DNA of 64,000 nt. It comes from JAUUZQ01 sp964538375 (GTDB lineage Bacteria > Bacteroidota > Bacteroidia > Bacteroidales > GCA-2748055). The stretch lies in NCBI GenBank assembly GCA_964538375.1, contig CAZIFQ010000002.1:1-64000 (forward strand), in the 5' to 3' direction. This document shows positions 36,201-44,699 of the stretch, one piece after another; the first letter of the stretch is position 1; each line of letters starts with the position of its first letter. A program made the position numbers and the translations under genes. The notes under the pieces were generated by a model. It did not search any database and was not told where the DNA came from. It worked only from the letters and a program-made list of their open reading frames with translations.

Positions 36201-36260
36201 TATGTTGGTGTTGATATTCCCTATTCAGAAACATGTCCGCTTTTAGTAACAGAAAACTAA
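33204..36260 (+). CDS. nSTAND1 NTPase with transmembrane segment and WD40 repeats
   Basis: A protein of 1018 residues. The nSTAND1 hallmark NPFPGLRPFTQDESHLFFGR is at 16-35. Walker A is GASGSGKSS (56-64) and Walker B is LLLIVDQFEE (138-147); the STAND helical region extends to about 420. One membrane segment lies at about 486-506. A long Ala/Glu/Arg-rich helical segment follows (about 507-650), then WD40-like beta-propeller repeats from about 684 to 985 (GGHTQSIYGLVFHPSKNEFY; FSPRSNYLASTGNNGQVLMW). STAND NTPases act as ligand-triggered signalling switches. No N-terminal effector (nuclease, TIR, protease) precedes the NTPase. Gaps of 20 and 6 bases to its neighbours indicate an operon with the phosphatase and an outer-membrane protein. 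Confidence 0.93.
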   Translation: MSDMPSSVGKTGTNFNPFPGLRPFTQDESHLFFGREGQSKSVLNSLENNRFVAVIGASGSGKSSLIYCGVVPELEKQSSKKWITVTTRPGSTPLKNLVESFSAAFPGKFEAKDEEALLDGNLKLQDWLKGKKLGDQSLLLIVDQFEEIFRFTGAGAAEDLVTQINRFVDLIYSGSISESMPIFIVLTMRSDFIGECAIFQNLTELINKSNYLIPQMTRDDFRNAIEGPIGIGGASIDSELLEQLLDEVGNNTDQLPVLQHSLMRTWEYWKLQNDSNKPISIGDYEAIGRMEKALSDHANEAYDELNENQRVICENIFKTLTEKGGDNRGVRRPNLVKKVAEISKCTVEEIVEIAELFRTKGRTFLTPYKPVEITEDTTIDISHESLMRIWDRLRLWVDEEASSVHMYSRLSEASELYQEGKTGLWRPPDLQLALNWRNKQKPSATWGVQYNPAFERSMVYLDTSDKEFKKEEENKIRLQRRRLKITRSFALVLGGIAVLAMGLFLWTRDLQSQAEKSAADALASEAIATTKSEEAERQRILADSAAANAIQQQMFAEVARNEADTAKEEALVALEEANYQRAQALRNQQEARRQERIAVANEKTANEERIAAEEAREDANKRRMLSIAKSMAVKSLTIADDPDLQALLAYQAYNYNVEFGGPMHEADIYAGLYSARKTLLGDQYNVYGGHTQSIYGLVFHPSKNEFYTAGTDGQLLKWSLADTSKSFEVLSQTPVLLKALSISADGEKLAVGTDRNGIMIYETENPSKLPLKLNGHDGIIRDLEFAASGELFSIGIDKQILKWNISRNSSEVFSSSEFRYNDISVSPDSQIICACDRSGNIYVISKFDPAEPVIIPGTEANVTFSLDFSNDGKFLAAGDGNNNVRIFDTEDWKEINSLRGNKARVVDVKFSPRSNYLASTGNNGQVLMWEMADLNSSPFVMEDNEGRALAVDFSPDEKIMVSGSSEGSRLIARPVRADLLIEGFCSMINRNFTKEEWDVYVGVDIPYSETCPLLVTEN

Positions 36261-36266
36261 GCTCCA

Positions 36267-37334
36267 ATGAGAAAATTTATACTTATTCTTACAATTGCTG
36301 CTTTCTCAGTCAATATGATGGCTCAACAGGAGTGCGCTTTCGTATTGCAGGAAGCTCAGGAGATGTTTGATGCCGGATTGATCGAAACCATTCCTGATAA
36401 ATTGGCGGGATGTCTGAAAACCGGTTTTACAAATGAGGAACTCCTACAGGCCCACAAGTTAATTGTTCTCTCATACCTGTTTGATGATAATGTAGAGATG
36501 GCAGATGAATCCATGCTGAAATTCCTGACCGACTTTCCGTCATATGAACCAGTAGCTACTGACCCAAGAGAGTTTGTTGCGCTGATGGAAACCTATAATA
36601 CTGATCCTGTTTTGATGCTTGGAGTTGGTGTAGGTGCTAATTTCTCATTCCCGATTATGAGAGAAGAGATGGGAGTACATAACAATTTGCTTCATGGCGG
36701 AAATCTTGCTCCCGGTGGTGCGGGATTTCATGGGAGTTTTATGGTTGAGAGGGAATTAATTCAAAATCTTAACCTGTTGGGTGAGCTGGGTGTTGCTAAT
36801 ATTTTATATGATACCTACCTGGATGATGAAAGTGAAATAATAGAACCATCCGCAGAGATAACCGATTTTTCAATTATCGAATACTACGAAACTCAAACCC
36901 AGATAAGGTTACCAATAAGCGTGTCATATAATTTTACTGAAACGGATTTTAAACCTTATGTGAGGGTAGGAATTGTTCCAGCTATCTTGCTTGTTGCCAA
37001 GGCGGAAGCAAACAGATCATACATCAACACAGGTAACACTTATCTTGACCCACTGGAAGTTGCCAATGTAGATATTATGAACGGCAGAAGATTTATTAAC
37101 CTTTGGGCTTTTGCTGGTGCTGGCTTTAATTATAAGCTCGGACCGGGAAATTTTTTCCTCGACCTGAGGTATTATATGAATTTGCTCAACCAGGTAAAGC
37201 CGGGTAGCGATCCATTTATGTTTCCGGACCTTACATTTAAAATTTATTATGCAAACGATGAGTTCTTCCTGAATAATTTAACTGTTACGGCCGGTTATAT
37301 GTTTCCTCTTTACAGACCTAAAAAGAAAGACTAA
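36267..37334 (+). CDS. outer-membrane barrel protein with helical N-terminal domain
   Basis: A protein of 355 residues with a signal peptide ending MMAQQ (near 20). Residues about 22-112 are helical, TPR-like, with two Cys (ECAFVLQEAQEMFDAGLIE; LLQAHKLIVLSYLFDDNVEM). From about 115 a PorT/OmpA-like beta-barrel begins (LMLGVGVGANFSFPI) and ends in TAGYMFPLYRPKKKD. It follows the STAND gene by 6 bases and precedes a lipoprotein gene by 4, so it likely forms the outer-membrane part of this cluster. This helical-plus-barrel design is common in Bacteroidetes and does not itself define a function. Confidence 0.8.
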   Translation: MRKFILILTIAAFSVNMMAQQECAFVLQEAQEMFDAGLIETIPDKLAGCLKTGFTNEELLQAHKLIVLSYLFDDNVEMADESMLKFLTDFPSYEPVATDPREFVALMETYNTDPVLMLGVGVGANFSFPIMREEMGVHNNLLHGGNLAPGGAGFHGSFMVERELIQNLNLLGELGVANILYDTYLDDESEIIEPSAEITDFSIIEYYETQTQIRLPISVSYNFTETDFKPYVRVGIVPAILLVAKAEANRSYINTGNTYLDPLEVANVDIMNGRRFINLWAFAGAGFNYKLGPGNFFLDLRYYMNLLNQVKPGSDPFMFPDLTFKIYYANDEFFLNNLTVTAGYMFPLYRPKKKD

Positions 37335-37338
37335 TAAG

Positions 37339-38532
37339 ATGAAAAAGACATTTCAGTATATGGGCGTTTTTCTGCTTGCAATCTTTCTGAATTCTTGCTC
37401 AGAAGGATTGTCAGACTACCAGAAAAAATCATTTATAAAATTTTATGGCAGTTACCAGACAGATATTGGGAAAGATGTAGTGCCATTGTCCGGAGGGGGG
37501 TATGCCTTGACTGGATGTATGATCCCGGATTCAATTCCTCAAATGTTTCTGATTATCACAGATGAATTCGGCAATCAGACCGAGAATTCACCAAATTATT
37601 ACGGAGGTGAGTTGGCATCATCTGGGAATAGTATTCTTGAGATTGACGATGGAGGATTCCTTATAGCAGGAGAAATTTCTGACACATTAGGCATGGGTAT
37701 TGATGTCTTCATTGTTAAAACAGACGCTTCCGGTGAAGTAATATGGTCTGAAACATACGGAGGAGCAAACAAGCAAACTGCGGCACATATTATTAAACGC
37801 AACAGTGGGGGATATGTCATTGCAGGAAAGTCGGAAGTAAATAATGGTGTTAAGCTGCAGGAGGACCTTTGGATTATCATGATTGATAGTGACGGAAACA
37901 AGATATCCGAATTTACCGGTAACAACCAGGAAGAGGATGATGAGGCGTGTTTTATTCATAATACAGGAACAAGCTATCTAGTGGCTTGTACCTATAATGA
38001 TGGTGCTTTTGAGGGGAAAGATAATATGGTTCTGAACCTTGATGAGAATTGTAACCTGTTTGATGCAATAGCCATGGGGACTGACTTCGATGACTTTGCA
38101 AAAAGTATTGTAGTCTATAATGGGGCCTATCTTCTGATGGGAAATTCAGATAATACAGTCAGAGGATATGATGAAATTGGCCTCTATACATTTTCTCTCG
38201 AAGGAAATTTGATCAAAAATGCAACGAAGATTGCAACCATTTTTGAATCAAAAATAGACTTTACAGGAGAGGCTTGTGTTATTAGCTCTAATGGAAACAT
38301 TGCTGTGGTTGGTGACAGGTATGAAGTTAACAATGACATCAGAAGTATGCTACTGCAATTTGTTGACGGTTCAACCATTGGTGAGCAAGTTCTTTTTGGC
38401 CAGGAAGGGGTCCAGTCAGGATATGGCATAAAGAAAACGCTCGATGGTGGATTAGTCCTCGTTGGATCGAATGGTCTGGGAGGAAATAGTGTAGTATCTC
38501 TTGTTAAAACAGACGCAAAGGGAGCATTTTAG
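37339..38532 (+). CDS. lipoprotein with beta-propeller-like repeats
   Basis: A protein of 397 residues with lipobox FLNSC (Cys20). The body is built of about 50-residue repeats of the type GGYVIAGKSEV...DLWIIMIDSDGN (also GGFLIAGEISD...DVFIVKTDASGE; ending DGGLVLVGSNGLGGNSVVSL). These are commonly predicted as beta-propeller blades in Bacteroidetes surface proteins. It is 4 bases after the barrel gene and 24 before the giant T9SS protein gene, suggesting that it sits at the outer membrane with them. Ligand and role are unknown. Confidence 0.8.
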   Translation: MKKTFQYMGVFLLAIFLNSCSEGLSDYQKKSFIKFYGSYQTDIGKDVVPLSGGGYALTGCMIPDSIPQMFLIITDEFGNQTENSPNYYGGELASSGNSILEIDDGGFLIAGEISDTLGMGIDVFIVKTDASGEVIWSETYGGANKQTAAHIIKRNSGGYVIAGKSEVNNGVKLQEDLWIIMIDSDGNKISEFTGNNQEEDDEACFIHNTGTSYLVACTYNDGAFEGKDNMVLNLDENCNLFDAIAMGTDFDDFAKSIVVYNGAYLLMGNSDNTVRGYDEIGLYTFSLEGNLIKNATKIATIFESKIDFTGEACVISSNGNIAVVGDRYEVNNDIRSMLLQFVDGSTIGEQVLFGQEGVQSGYGIKKTLDGGLVLVGSNGLGGNSVVSLVKTDAKGAF

Positions 38533-38556
38533 TAAAAAATAAAAAAACATATACCC

Positions 38557-41500
38557 ATGAGAACCAGGTTAAAAAGTTTCCTGCTATTTGCTTTACTGGG
38601 AATTACTTCGGCGTCTTTTGGCCAAAGTGCCACGTGGACAAAGGATTTTAACAACGAATCAGAAGTCAGGAATAGTACAGACTATGAAATTGTTGTTGTA
38701 TTGACTGATGAAACATTTAGCGCCACAGTTGAAAGTGTCGATGGCGATGCTGCAGACCTGGTAGACGGAATGTCTGGCTTTAGTACAGCCTGGGATAACG
38801 TATTGGGCTCCATTAATGCCGCTGATATAACTCTATCTGCGGCAAATTCAGTTGCTACAATACGAATTGAGCAAGAGCTTGCTTATTATCTTATAGAAAA
38901 TGATTCCATTGGATTTCTAATACCTGCTGGTTCTCTGACAGGGACTGGGGTGATCCAATTGCCTGATAGTCTAATTATCAATAACCAGGAAACAAGCGTT
39001 AGCTTTAGCGGGACTTTATCTGGTGGCGTGGATGAATCAGACATCAGGAATGGTGACAATACTTTAATCTTAACACTTACAAACAACAAATGGGGGGCTG
39101 CTGATGCTGCTGCATTAAGTATTGTAAAGTCCATGTTCTCAGTGTCAGGGGGCTCGGAATTTGCAGGACAAGTCAGTGCCCTGTCAGTTGGCGATCTGGG
39201 CTTGAACGGTAGTTCAGATGTTTTGACCATTATATTCGATGAAGATGACAACTTCTATATTCCAGCAACAGAAACTGTATCTGTTGAAGCACGACAGACC
39301 TTGCTACAATACAGCGAGAAATATGCTGACTCATTAGCGACTTTTGATGTTAGTAATGAGGTTCCGGTGATAGCTATTTCAGACTCGACAATCACTGAAT
39401 ACACAATTAAACATGAAGCTGTATCTTTCCTGATAACATTATCTGGAGATATTTGGGAAGAGCCACTTGACGCGAATTTTAAAGATCAAATTTCAAGTGG
39501 CGGAGCATGGGATGCAATTATCAGAAATGATTTAACTATTCTAAGAGTAAATGATACTTTGATTAAGGTTACCACTCCTATTAAGCTAACTTATGAAATT
39601 TCTTCGAATGAAACAGTTGAAATCAGTATTGACCCGATTAATCTGGCAAATACTACTGGCGCCAATATTGATGCTACCGGTACGAAAACAATTGCTGCGT
39701 CGCCGGCAGGATTAACTCCTGGAGGTACTTTTGCAACTACGCTTAGTGAGGGTGATCTCAGGACTGCCCCTGGCTATGTCATTGAATTGAGCATTTCAGA
39801 GGATACATGGATTGCTACTATTTCTGATCCTGCGAACCGTGATGCGCTTATTAACAGCATCACCAGTTCCCCTGCAGATGCTGGGTTTACAGCTCTTATT
39901 AGTGCCATCATTGCAGAGGGTGATGTTGTTCGCTCGGGAGATGGAACAAAAGTTACCATTGCCGTACCGGTGATAAGCGATTTTGACATCACACAAAGTA
40001 TTGATTTAAGCTTTACTGATGTGCTTGGAACGCTTTTTGAGACAACTTCAACAGACCTTTCAACTGGTGTTTTTACAACAATTGAGCGCATAAAACCTTA
40101 TATCGTTATCACCACAGATCCGCCATCACCATTGTTAGAACCAGAAGTAAATGATGCAATACTAATCGTCAACCTGTATGAGGATACTTTTAACAGTACA
40201 TTCAATGATGGGAACTTTACCTTTACACCTGATCCGGGAGTCCCTACTGAACTTAAAGTGGATCCATCATCTGCCTATACACTTATTGGGGATGATTCAC
40301 TGAGAATTGGTATCAGATTAGACGGGAATATTACTGTGGGTTTTGATTTTGGATTAGAGATTGACGCAAATGAATTACCCGGAACTGATAATGTTGAAAA
40401 TAAACCAGGTAATGTTATTGGAGTCTCCGCTCTAGTTTTACCCGTAATTAACTCAGTATCGATTCTTAATGATTCTATGAAAATTGGAGATTACGTAGAG
40501 ATTACAATTATTATTGATAAGGCAGGTAGTGATATTGATTATACCAGTGGAACTGTTGCTGATCGTATTCTTACTGATTTTGAACAAGTATCAGCTTTTG
40601 AATATCATGCCTACTTCACAGTTCTTGAGGGTACGACTGAATATTTTGCAGGTGATGATATCCCAGTCACAAATCTGATATTAAACAATATGGGTTATGA
40701 CGGGGACTCATTTACTGATTTGATTGAGCAGGCAAATGACCCTATCGATACAGATTATCCGGTAGTCGATCTTATAAGTTTTAACAATGGGGAATATAAA
40801 ATTGGTGAGCAGGTAACAGCTGTTATCCATGCAACAGAGATTGGTCTGAAATTTGATAAAGATTTGACCAAGATCAATACCATACCGCTCAGTGCTGTTA
40901 ATGTAACAAGCAATGAGTCAGGATCAGGGATCTACCAGTTATATTACACTGTTGCTAGCACAAACCCAGATCTTTTCTCAGGAGATATTGCTGTAGATGT
41001 TGTAATGAAAGATTCTGTTGGCAATGAAAATTCTGTATACCAAACAATTTCCGGCACCAGTCCTAAAATCGATGCACACTACCCTGTTATTACTTCGGCT
41101 TCGGTAAGTACAACTGGAGTGAAAAAACCCGGCGATATTATCGAAATAGATATTTTATCTACCGAAATCATACATAAGCTGGGAGCTGGTTCTCACGTGA
41201 ATAATGTGTCAGCTAGTGGCGGAGGCCCGGGAGATGGAGTAATAAATATGGTAAGTAATTTGGATAATACTTATACATTGACTTATACCGTTGGATCGGA
41301 GGATGATGAGGTTGAAAACCCCGGCGAGATGGAAGTGCTTATCATTTTGGAAGATGAATTTGGCAATCAAACTCAAATCACTACCCTGGATCTGGTTGTA
41401 AATAATGTTGAGATAGTAACTTCAGGACCAATTGCACAGATCTTCGGTGGCGGAGATGTATGTCCGGGAGAGTCAGTTGAAGTATTTGTCACCTTATCTG

Positions 41501-44500
41501 GAGAGCCCCCATTTGCGCTCAAAATTAAGGAAAATCCTACCGGCACGGAAGTGGATCATGTTGCGCCAACAACAAATTATAGCTTCATAGCGAGTCCTTC
41601 AGGGGCTGGAGATTTTGAGTACACTGTTACTGAGGTGATAGATAATTTAGGTCTTACTGGTACGTCTTCAGGAGTGGCACATGTAGAACGCCATCCTACT
41701 CCAGATGTAAGCATAACCAATACTAGAGAACAATACCAGATAACTGAGGATTCAATACTTTTAACTGCAAATAAAGGTCCCGGGTTATTTACCGGACCCG
41801 GAGTAGTTACTTCTGAAAAGTTGTTTTACCCGAAAGTGGCAGGTCTCTCAACTGCCCCACATCATACGATCTACTATGATTACACAGATACAATCACAGG
41901 ATGCACAGCACAGGATATAATAATTTTTGAAGTAGTTGATGCGGAGGCAAATATAACCTTTTCAGATACAAAACTTTGTTACAATGATCCGGAAATGACG
42001 GTTACCGGAAATAATTTATCAGGTGAAGGTGGACCAGGTACATTCACTTTATATGAATATTTGAATGGGGGTCATTATTATATTCCAGAAGGAGAGGGAA
42101 TTACTGGTGGTACTATTGCCGATGACAATGCGGTTATTTCACCTGGCAGTCTTGAAGGCGGAGAATACCGGGTGTATTATTGGTATAATTATCTCGACTC
42201 AATACCTTCATATATCTTTGAAACCTTCACACTTGAAAAGATTCCTGAAGTTGAATTCTTAAAGCCGGCGGATCATGACATTCTCAAGAGCAATAGCTTT
42301 GAAGTTTGTAACGATTGGGGTGCACTTGAACTTAAAACAAATCTGGATGCTTCCTATCCAGGTATCTATACCATAGGTCCAGATACTATGGAATATAATA
42401 TTAATGATGATAGATGGTATTTTGTTCCCAGTACAGCTAATACAGGGTATCTGACAATCAATTATGAAGTGACTTCTGAAGGTGAGTGTACGCAATCGGA
42501 CTCATTTAGTTTTTATAATTATCCGGTTCCAACGGTTGACTTCAATCCACTAGCGATCTGTATACCAGAAAACGGGGGTCCAATCGAATTTGAAAATTTT
42601 ACAAGTGATGATGATTTGGTTAGTGAGTATCGATGGGAGTTTGATGATTTAAATAGTGCTGACAGGAACACGGACACCGTCTACAACAATGATAATTATG
42701 TGCATCGTTTTTCTGCTCCTGCTCAACGTAACGTTAGCCTGGAAGTGCTTACAACTTCAGGGTGTATTGCCAAGCATAGCTCCCTCATAGATTTTGGAGA
42801 TCGTCCGGTGGCATCATTCACCTGGGTGAGTGACTGTTGGCTGGCTGATGACATGGTAGCAATTCAAAATGAGTCAACAACTGAAACACCATGGAAAGAT
42901 TTCCATTGGGACTTTTATGATATAGACGGCCATGACACCATATTGCTCACCTCAGTTGACTCATTAGCAAATGATAATGTAGTTCCTCTGAATACAGATT
43001 ATGAATTTGAGGAGGAAGGAAAATATTTGATAAGATTGATTGTTAATAATAACCTGGATTGTTCAGATGACACAGTTAGGGTGATATCACTGAAGCCGAC
43101 TATTCCTCTTATGAATTCAGATGAGCCTTATTTTGATGATCTTGATGATTACCTGACAGATGATCCGAGAAAATGGTCTGAAGAAGCAGAGTCAGGCTAT
43201 GGTACATCAGTATGGAAGCAAGGAGAAATTAACCATGAATTTGCATTAGATGATGGTATGCCATCAGATGAGAACATTGGTTGGTATACAGATTTGATAT
43301 ACAAACAGCCTACCAGGTCGTGGATCCAGAGTCCGTGTTTTGATTTTTCCGGGACTGAACGACCAATGATTCGGCTCAATATAGCAGGAAGTTTTGAGAG
43401 TTATCGTGATGGGGCTGTTTTGCAGTATACACTTAATGATGGAGTGGATTGGACAACCCTGGGTAATACTACTGATGGAATCAATTGGTATAATTCTTTT
43501 GAAATTATTGAGACCCCGGGTGGTGGGAATGGTACGAGTATAGGATGGTCTGGAGATGTCGATGGAGTAGATGAAGAATGGGTCACTGCTGCTTTTGATC
43601 TGGATGATTTAATAGACCAGAGTGGAGTAATATTTGGGCTTTTCTATGCGACATCGGGTTCTGTAAAAGAATATAATGAAGGTTTTGCTGCTGATAATAT
43701 CTATATTGGAGAAAGAACAAAGCGGGCATTGATAGAGCATTTTACTAACTCTGGTTCAGCTAATGCAATTAGTGCAGATGATGCTATAGATAACTTCACC
43801 TCTGCCAATAGCCTGGATGTAACGAATCTGCAATACCATATGCATTATCCTTTTGAAGATCCTATGAATGAGAATAACTCTTCACCTGGATCCTCCAGGG
43901 CATTCTACTATGGCGTTTCACAGGTTCCATATGCCTTGATGGACGGTGGAACTGATGCTACCTACAAGTATGATTTTAGCCCGTCAACTCCTACTGCAAT
44001 TAGCCTGAAAGAACTTACGCTTGATGTTCCTCTTTTTGCGATGGACATTACTTATAAGTTACATGCCAGCAGGTTAGCAACCAAGGTGGAGGTTAAGGCA
44101 TTGAGTGATATTGATTCAACTGATGTCATATTGTATGTAGCGGTTATTGAGAAAACAATGGATAAATTCACTGAAATAATAAATGGAGATACAGAATTTA
44201 AAAATGTAGTGATGGCCTTGCTGCCAAGTACTGCTGGTCAGCTTTATTCAAGGGGATGGGGTATAGACGAAACAGTGAGCGAACAGTACAGCTGGACATA
44301 CAAGGGAGAAGAAGATAAGAGTGAATTAATGGTAGTTGCTTTTTTACAGGACAGGCAGACCAATAAGGTGCTGCAAGTGACATCAAACGATGTGCCTGAA
44401 TTTGGGGTGGGAGAAGTTTTGCATCAATTAGATGCAATACATATTTACCCAAATCCTGCAAGAGATCTTCTGTACGTTGAATTCGCAGAAGCTACAACTG

Positions 44501-44679
44501 GTGAAGGTATAATTGAGATAACAGACATGACAGGTCGTGTTGTAATGATCTCAGAAATATATGACAGGGAGGGAGTTATAAAACTGGACATTAGCTTGTT
44601 ACTGGATGGTTCATACATACTTCAAATAAAGGAGAATGGGAATATAAGAAGCAGGACAAACTTTATAAAGGTGAGATAG
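38557..44679 (+). CDS. 2040-residue T9SS-secreted modular surface protein
   Basis: A signal peptide ends at SASFGQ (about 23). Residues about 27-630 hold five tandem beta-rich modules of about 117-128 residues. Their anchor motifs (EVRNSTDYEIVVVL, DIRNGDNTLILTL, EYTIKHEAVSFLI, DLRTAPGYVIELSI, EVNDAILIVNL) begin near 35, 161, 280, 399 and 528. Three further modules of about 106 residues follow, with KIGDYVEITI, KIGEQVTAVI and KPGDIIEIDI near 642, 748 and 855. PKD/Ig-like domains lie near 1320-1520 and a jelly-roll-like domain near 1545-1715. An Omp28-like thioredoxin-fold domain begins near 1722 (RALIEHFTNSG) without its CxxC. A T9SS type A sorting domain occupies about 1960-2040 (IYPNPARDLLYVEF to the end). 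It is exported by Sec and T9SS and fixed to or released from the cell surface. Last gene of the six-gene run. Confidence 0.9.
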   Translation: MRTRLKSFLLFALLGITSASFGQSATWTKDFNNESEVRNSTDYEIVVVLTDETFSATVESVDGDAADLVDGMSGFSTAWDNVLGSINAADITLSAANSVATIRIEQELAYYLIENDSIGFLIPAGSLTGTGVIQLPDSLIINNQETSVSFSGTLSGGVDESDIRNGDNTLILTLTNNKWGAADAAALSIVKSMFSVSGGSEFAGQVSALSVGDLGLNGSSDVLTIIFDEDDNFYIPATETVSVEARQTLLQYSEKYADSLATFDVSNEVPVIAISDSTITEYTIKHEAVSFLITLSGDIWEEPLDANFKDQISSGGAWDAIIRNDLTILRVNDTLIKVTTPIKLTYEISSNETVEISIDPINLANTTGANIDATGTKTIAASPAGLTPGGTFATTLSEGDLRTAPGYVIELSISEDTWIATISDPANRDALINSITSSPADAGFTALISAIIAEGDVVRSGDGTKVTIAVPVISDFDITQSIDLSFTDVLGTLFETTSTDLSTGVFTTIERIKPYIVITTDPPSPLLEPEVNDAILIVNLYEDTFNSTFNDGNFTFTPDPGVPTELKVDPSSAYTLIGDDSLRIGIRLDGNITVGFDFGLEIDANELPGTDNVENKPGNVIGVSALVLPVINSVSILNDSMKIGDYVEITIIIDKAGSDIDYTSGTVADRILTDFEQVSAFEYHAYFTVLEGTTEYFAGDDIPVTNLILNNMGYDGDSFTDLIEQANDPIDTDYPVVDLISFNNGEYKIGEQVTAVIHATEIGLKFDKDLTKINTIPLSAVNVTSNESGSGIYQLYYTVASTNPDLFSGDIAVDVVMKDSVGNENSVYQTISGTSPKIDAHYPVITSASVSTTGVKKPGDIIEIDILSTEIIHKLGAGSHVNNVSASGGGPGDGVINMVSNLDNTYTLTYTVGSEDDEVENPGEMEVLIILEDEFGNQTQITTLDLVVNNVEIVTSGPIAQIFGGGDVCPGESVEVFVTLSGEPPFALKIKENPTGTEVDHVAPTTNYSFIASPSGAGDFEYTVTEVIDNLGLTGTSSGVAHVERHPTPDVSITNTREQYQITEDSILLTANKGPGLFTGPGVVTSEKLFYPKVAGLSTAPHHTIYYDYTDTITGCTAQDIIIFEVVDAEANITFSDTKLCYNDPEMTVTGNNLSGEGGPGTFTLYEYLNGGHYYIPEGEGITGGTIADDNAVISPGSLEGGEYRVYYWYNYLDSIPSYIFETFTLEKIPEVEFLKPADHDILKSNSFEVCNDWGALELKTNLDASYPGIYTIGPDTMEYNINDDRWYFVPSTANTGYLTINYEVTSEGECTQSDSFSFYNYPVPTVDFNPLAICIPENGGPIEFENFTSDDDLVSEYRWEFDDLNSADRNTDTVYNNDNYVHRFSAPAQRNVSLEVLTTSGCIAKHSSLIDFGDRPVASFTWVSDCWLADDMVAIQNESTTETPWKDFHWDFYDIDGHDTILLTSVDSLANDNVVPLNTDYEFEEEGKYLIRLIVNNNLDCSDDTVRVISLKPTIPLMNSDEPYFDDLDDYLTDDPRKWSEEAESGYGTSVWKQGEINHEFALDDGMPSDENIGWYTDLIYKQPTRSWIQSPCFDFSGTERPMIRLNIAGSFESYRDGAVLQYTLNDGVDWTTLGNTTDGINWYNSFEIIETPGGGNGTSIGWSGDVDGVDEEWVTAAFDLDDLIDQSGVIFGLFYATSGSVKEYNEGFAADNIYIGERTKRALIEHFTNSGSANAISADDAIDNFTSANSLDVTNLQYHMHYPFEDPMNENNSSPGSSRAFYYGVSQVPYALMDGGTDATYKYDFSPSTPTAISLKELTLDVPLFAMDITYKLHASRLATKVEVKALSDIDSTDVILYVAVIEKTMDKFTEIINGDTEFKNVVMALLPSTAGQLYSRGWGIDETVSEQYSWTYKGEEDKSELMVVAFLQDRQTNKVLQVTSNDVPEFGVGEVLHQLDAIHIYPNPARDLLYVEFAEATTGEGIIEITDMTGRVVMISEIYDREGVIKLDISLLLDGSYILQIKENGNIRSRTNFIKVR

Positions 44680-44699
44680 CTCAGGATTCGTTCCTGAGC
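44679..44699. other. hairpin spanning both convergent stop codons
   Basis: GCTCAGGA, loop TTCGT, TCCTGAGC (8-bp stem) covers the end of the giant gene stop and the last codons of the flavodiiron gene. Neither side has a T-run, so termination strength is doubtful. Confidence 0.5.

Noticed and set aside
33204..36260. Antiphage STAND (AVAST-like) defence gene
   Set aside because: No effector domain, no defence-island neighbours and tight linkage with outer-membrane and T9SS genes argue for an envelope role instead.
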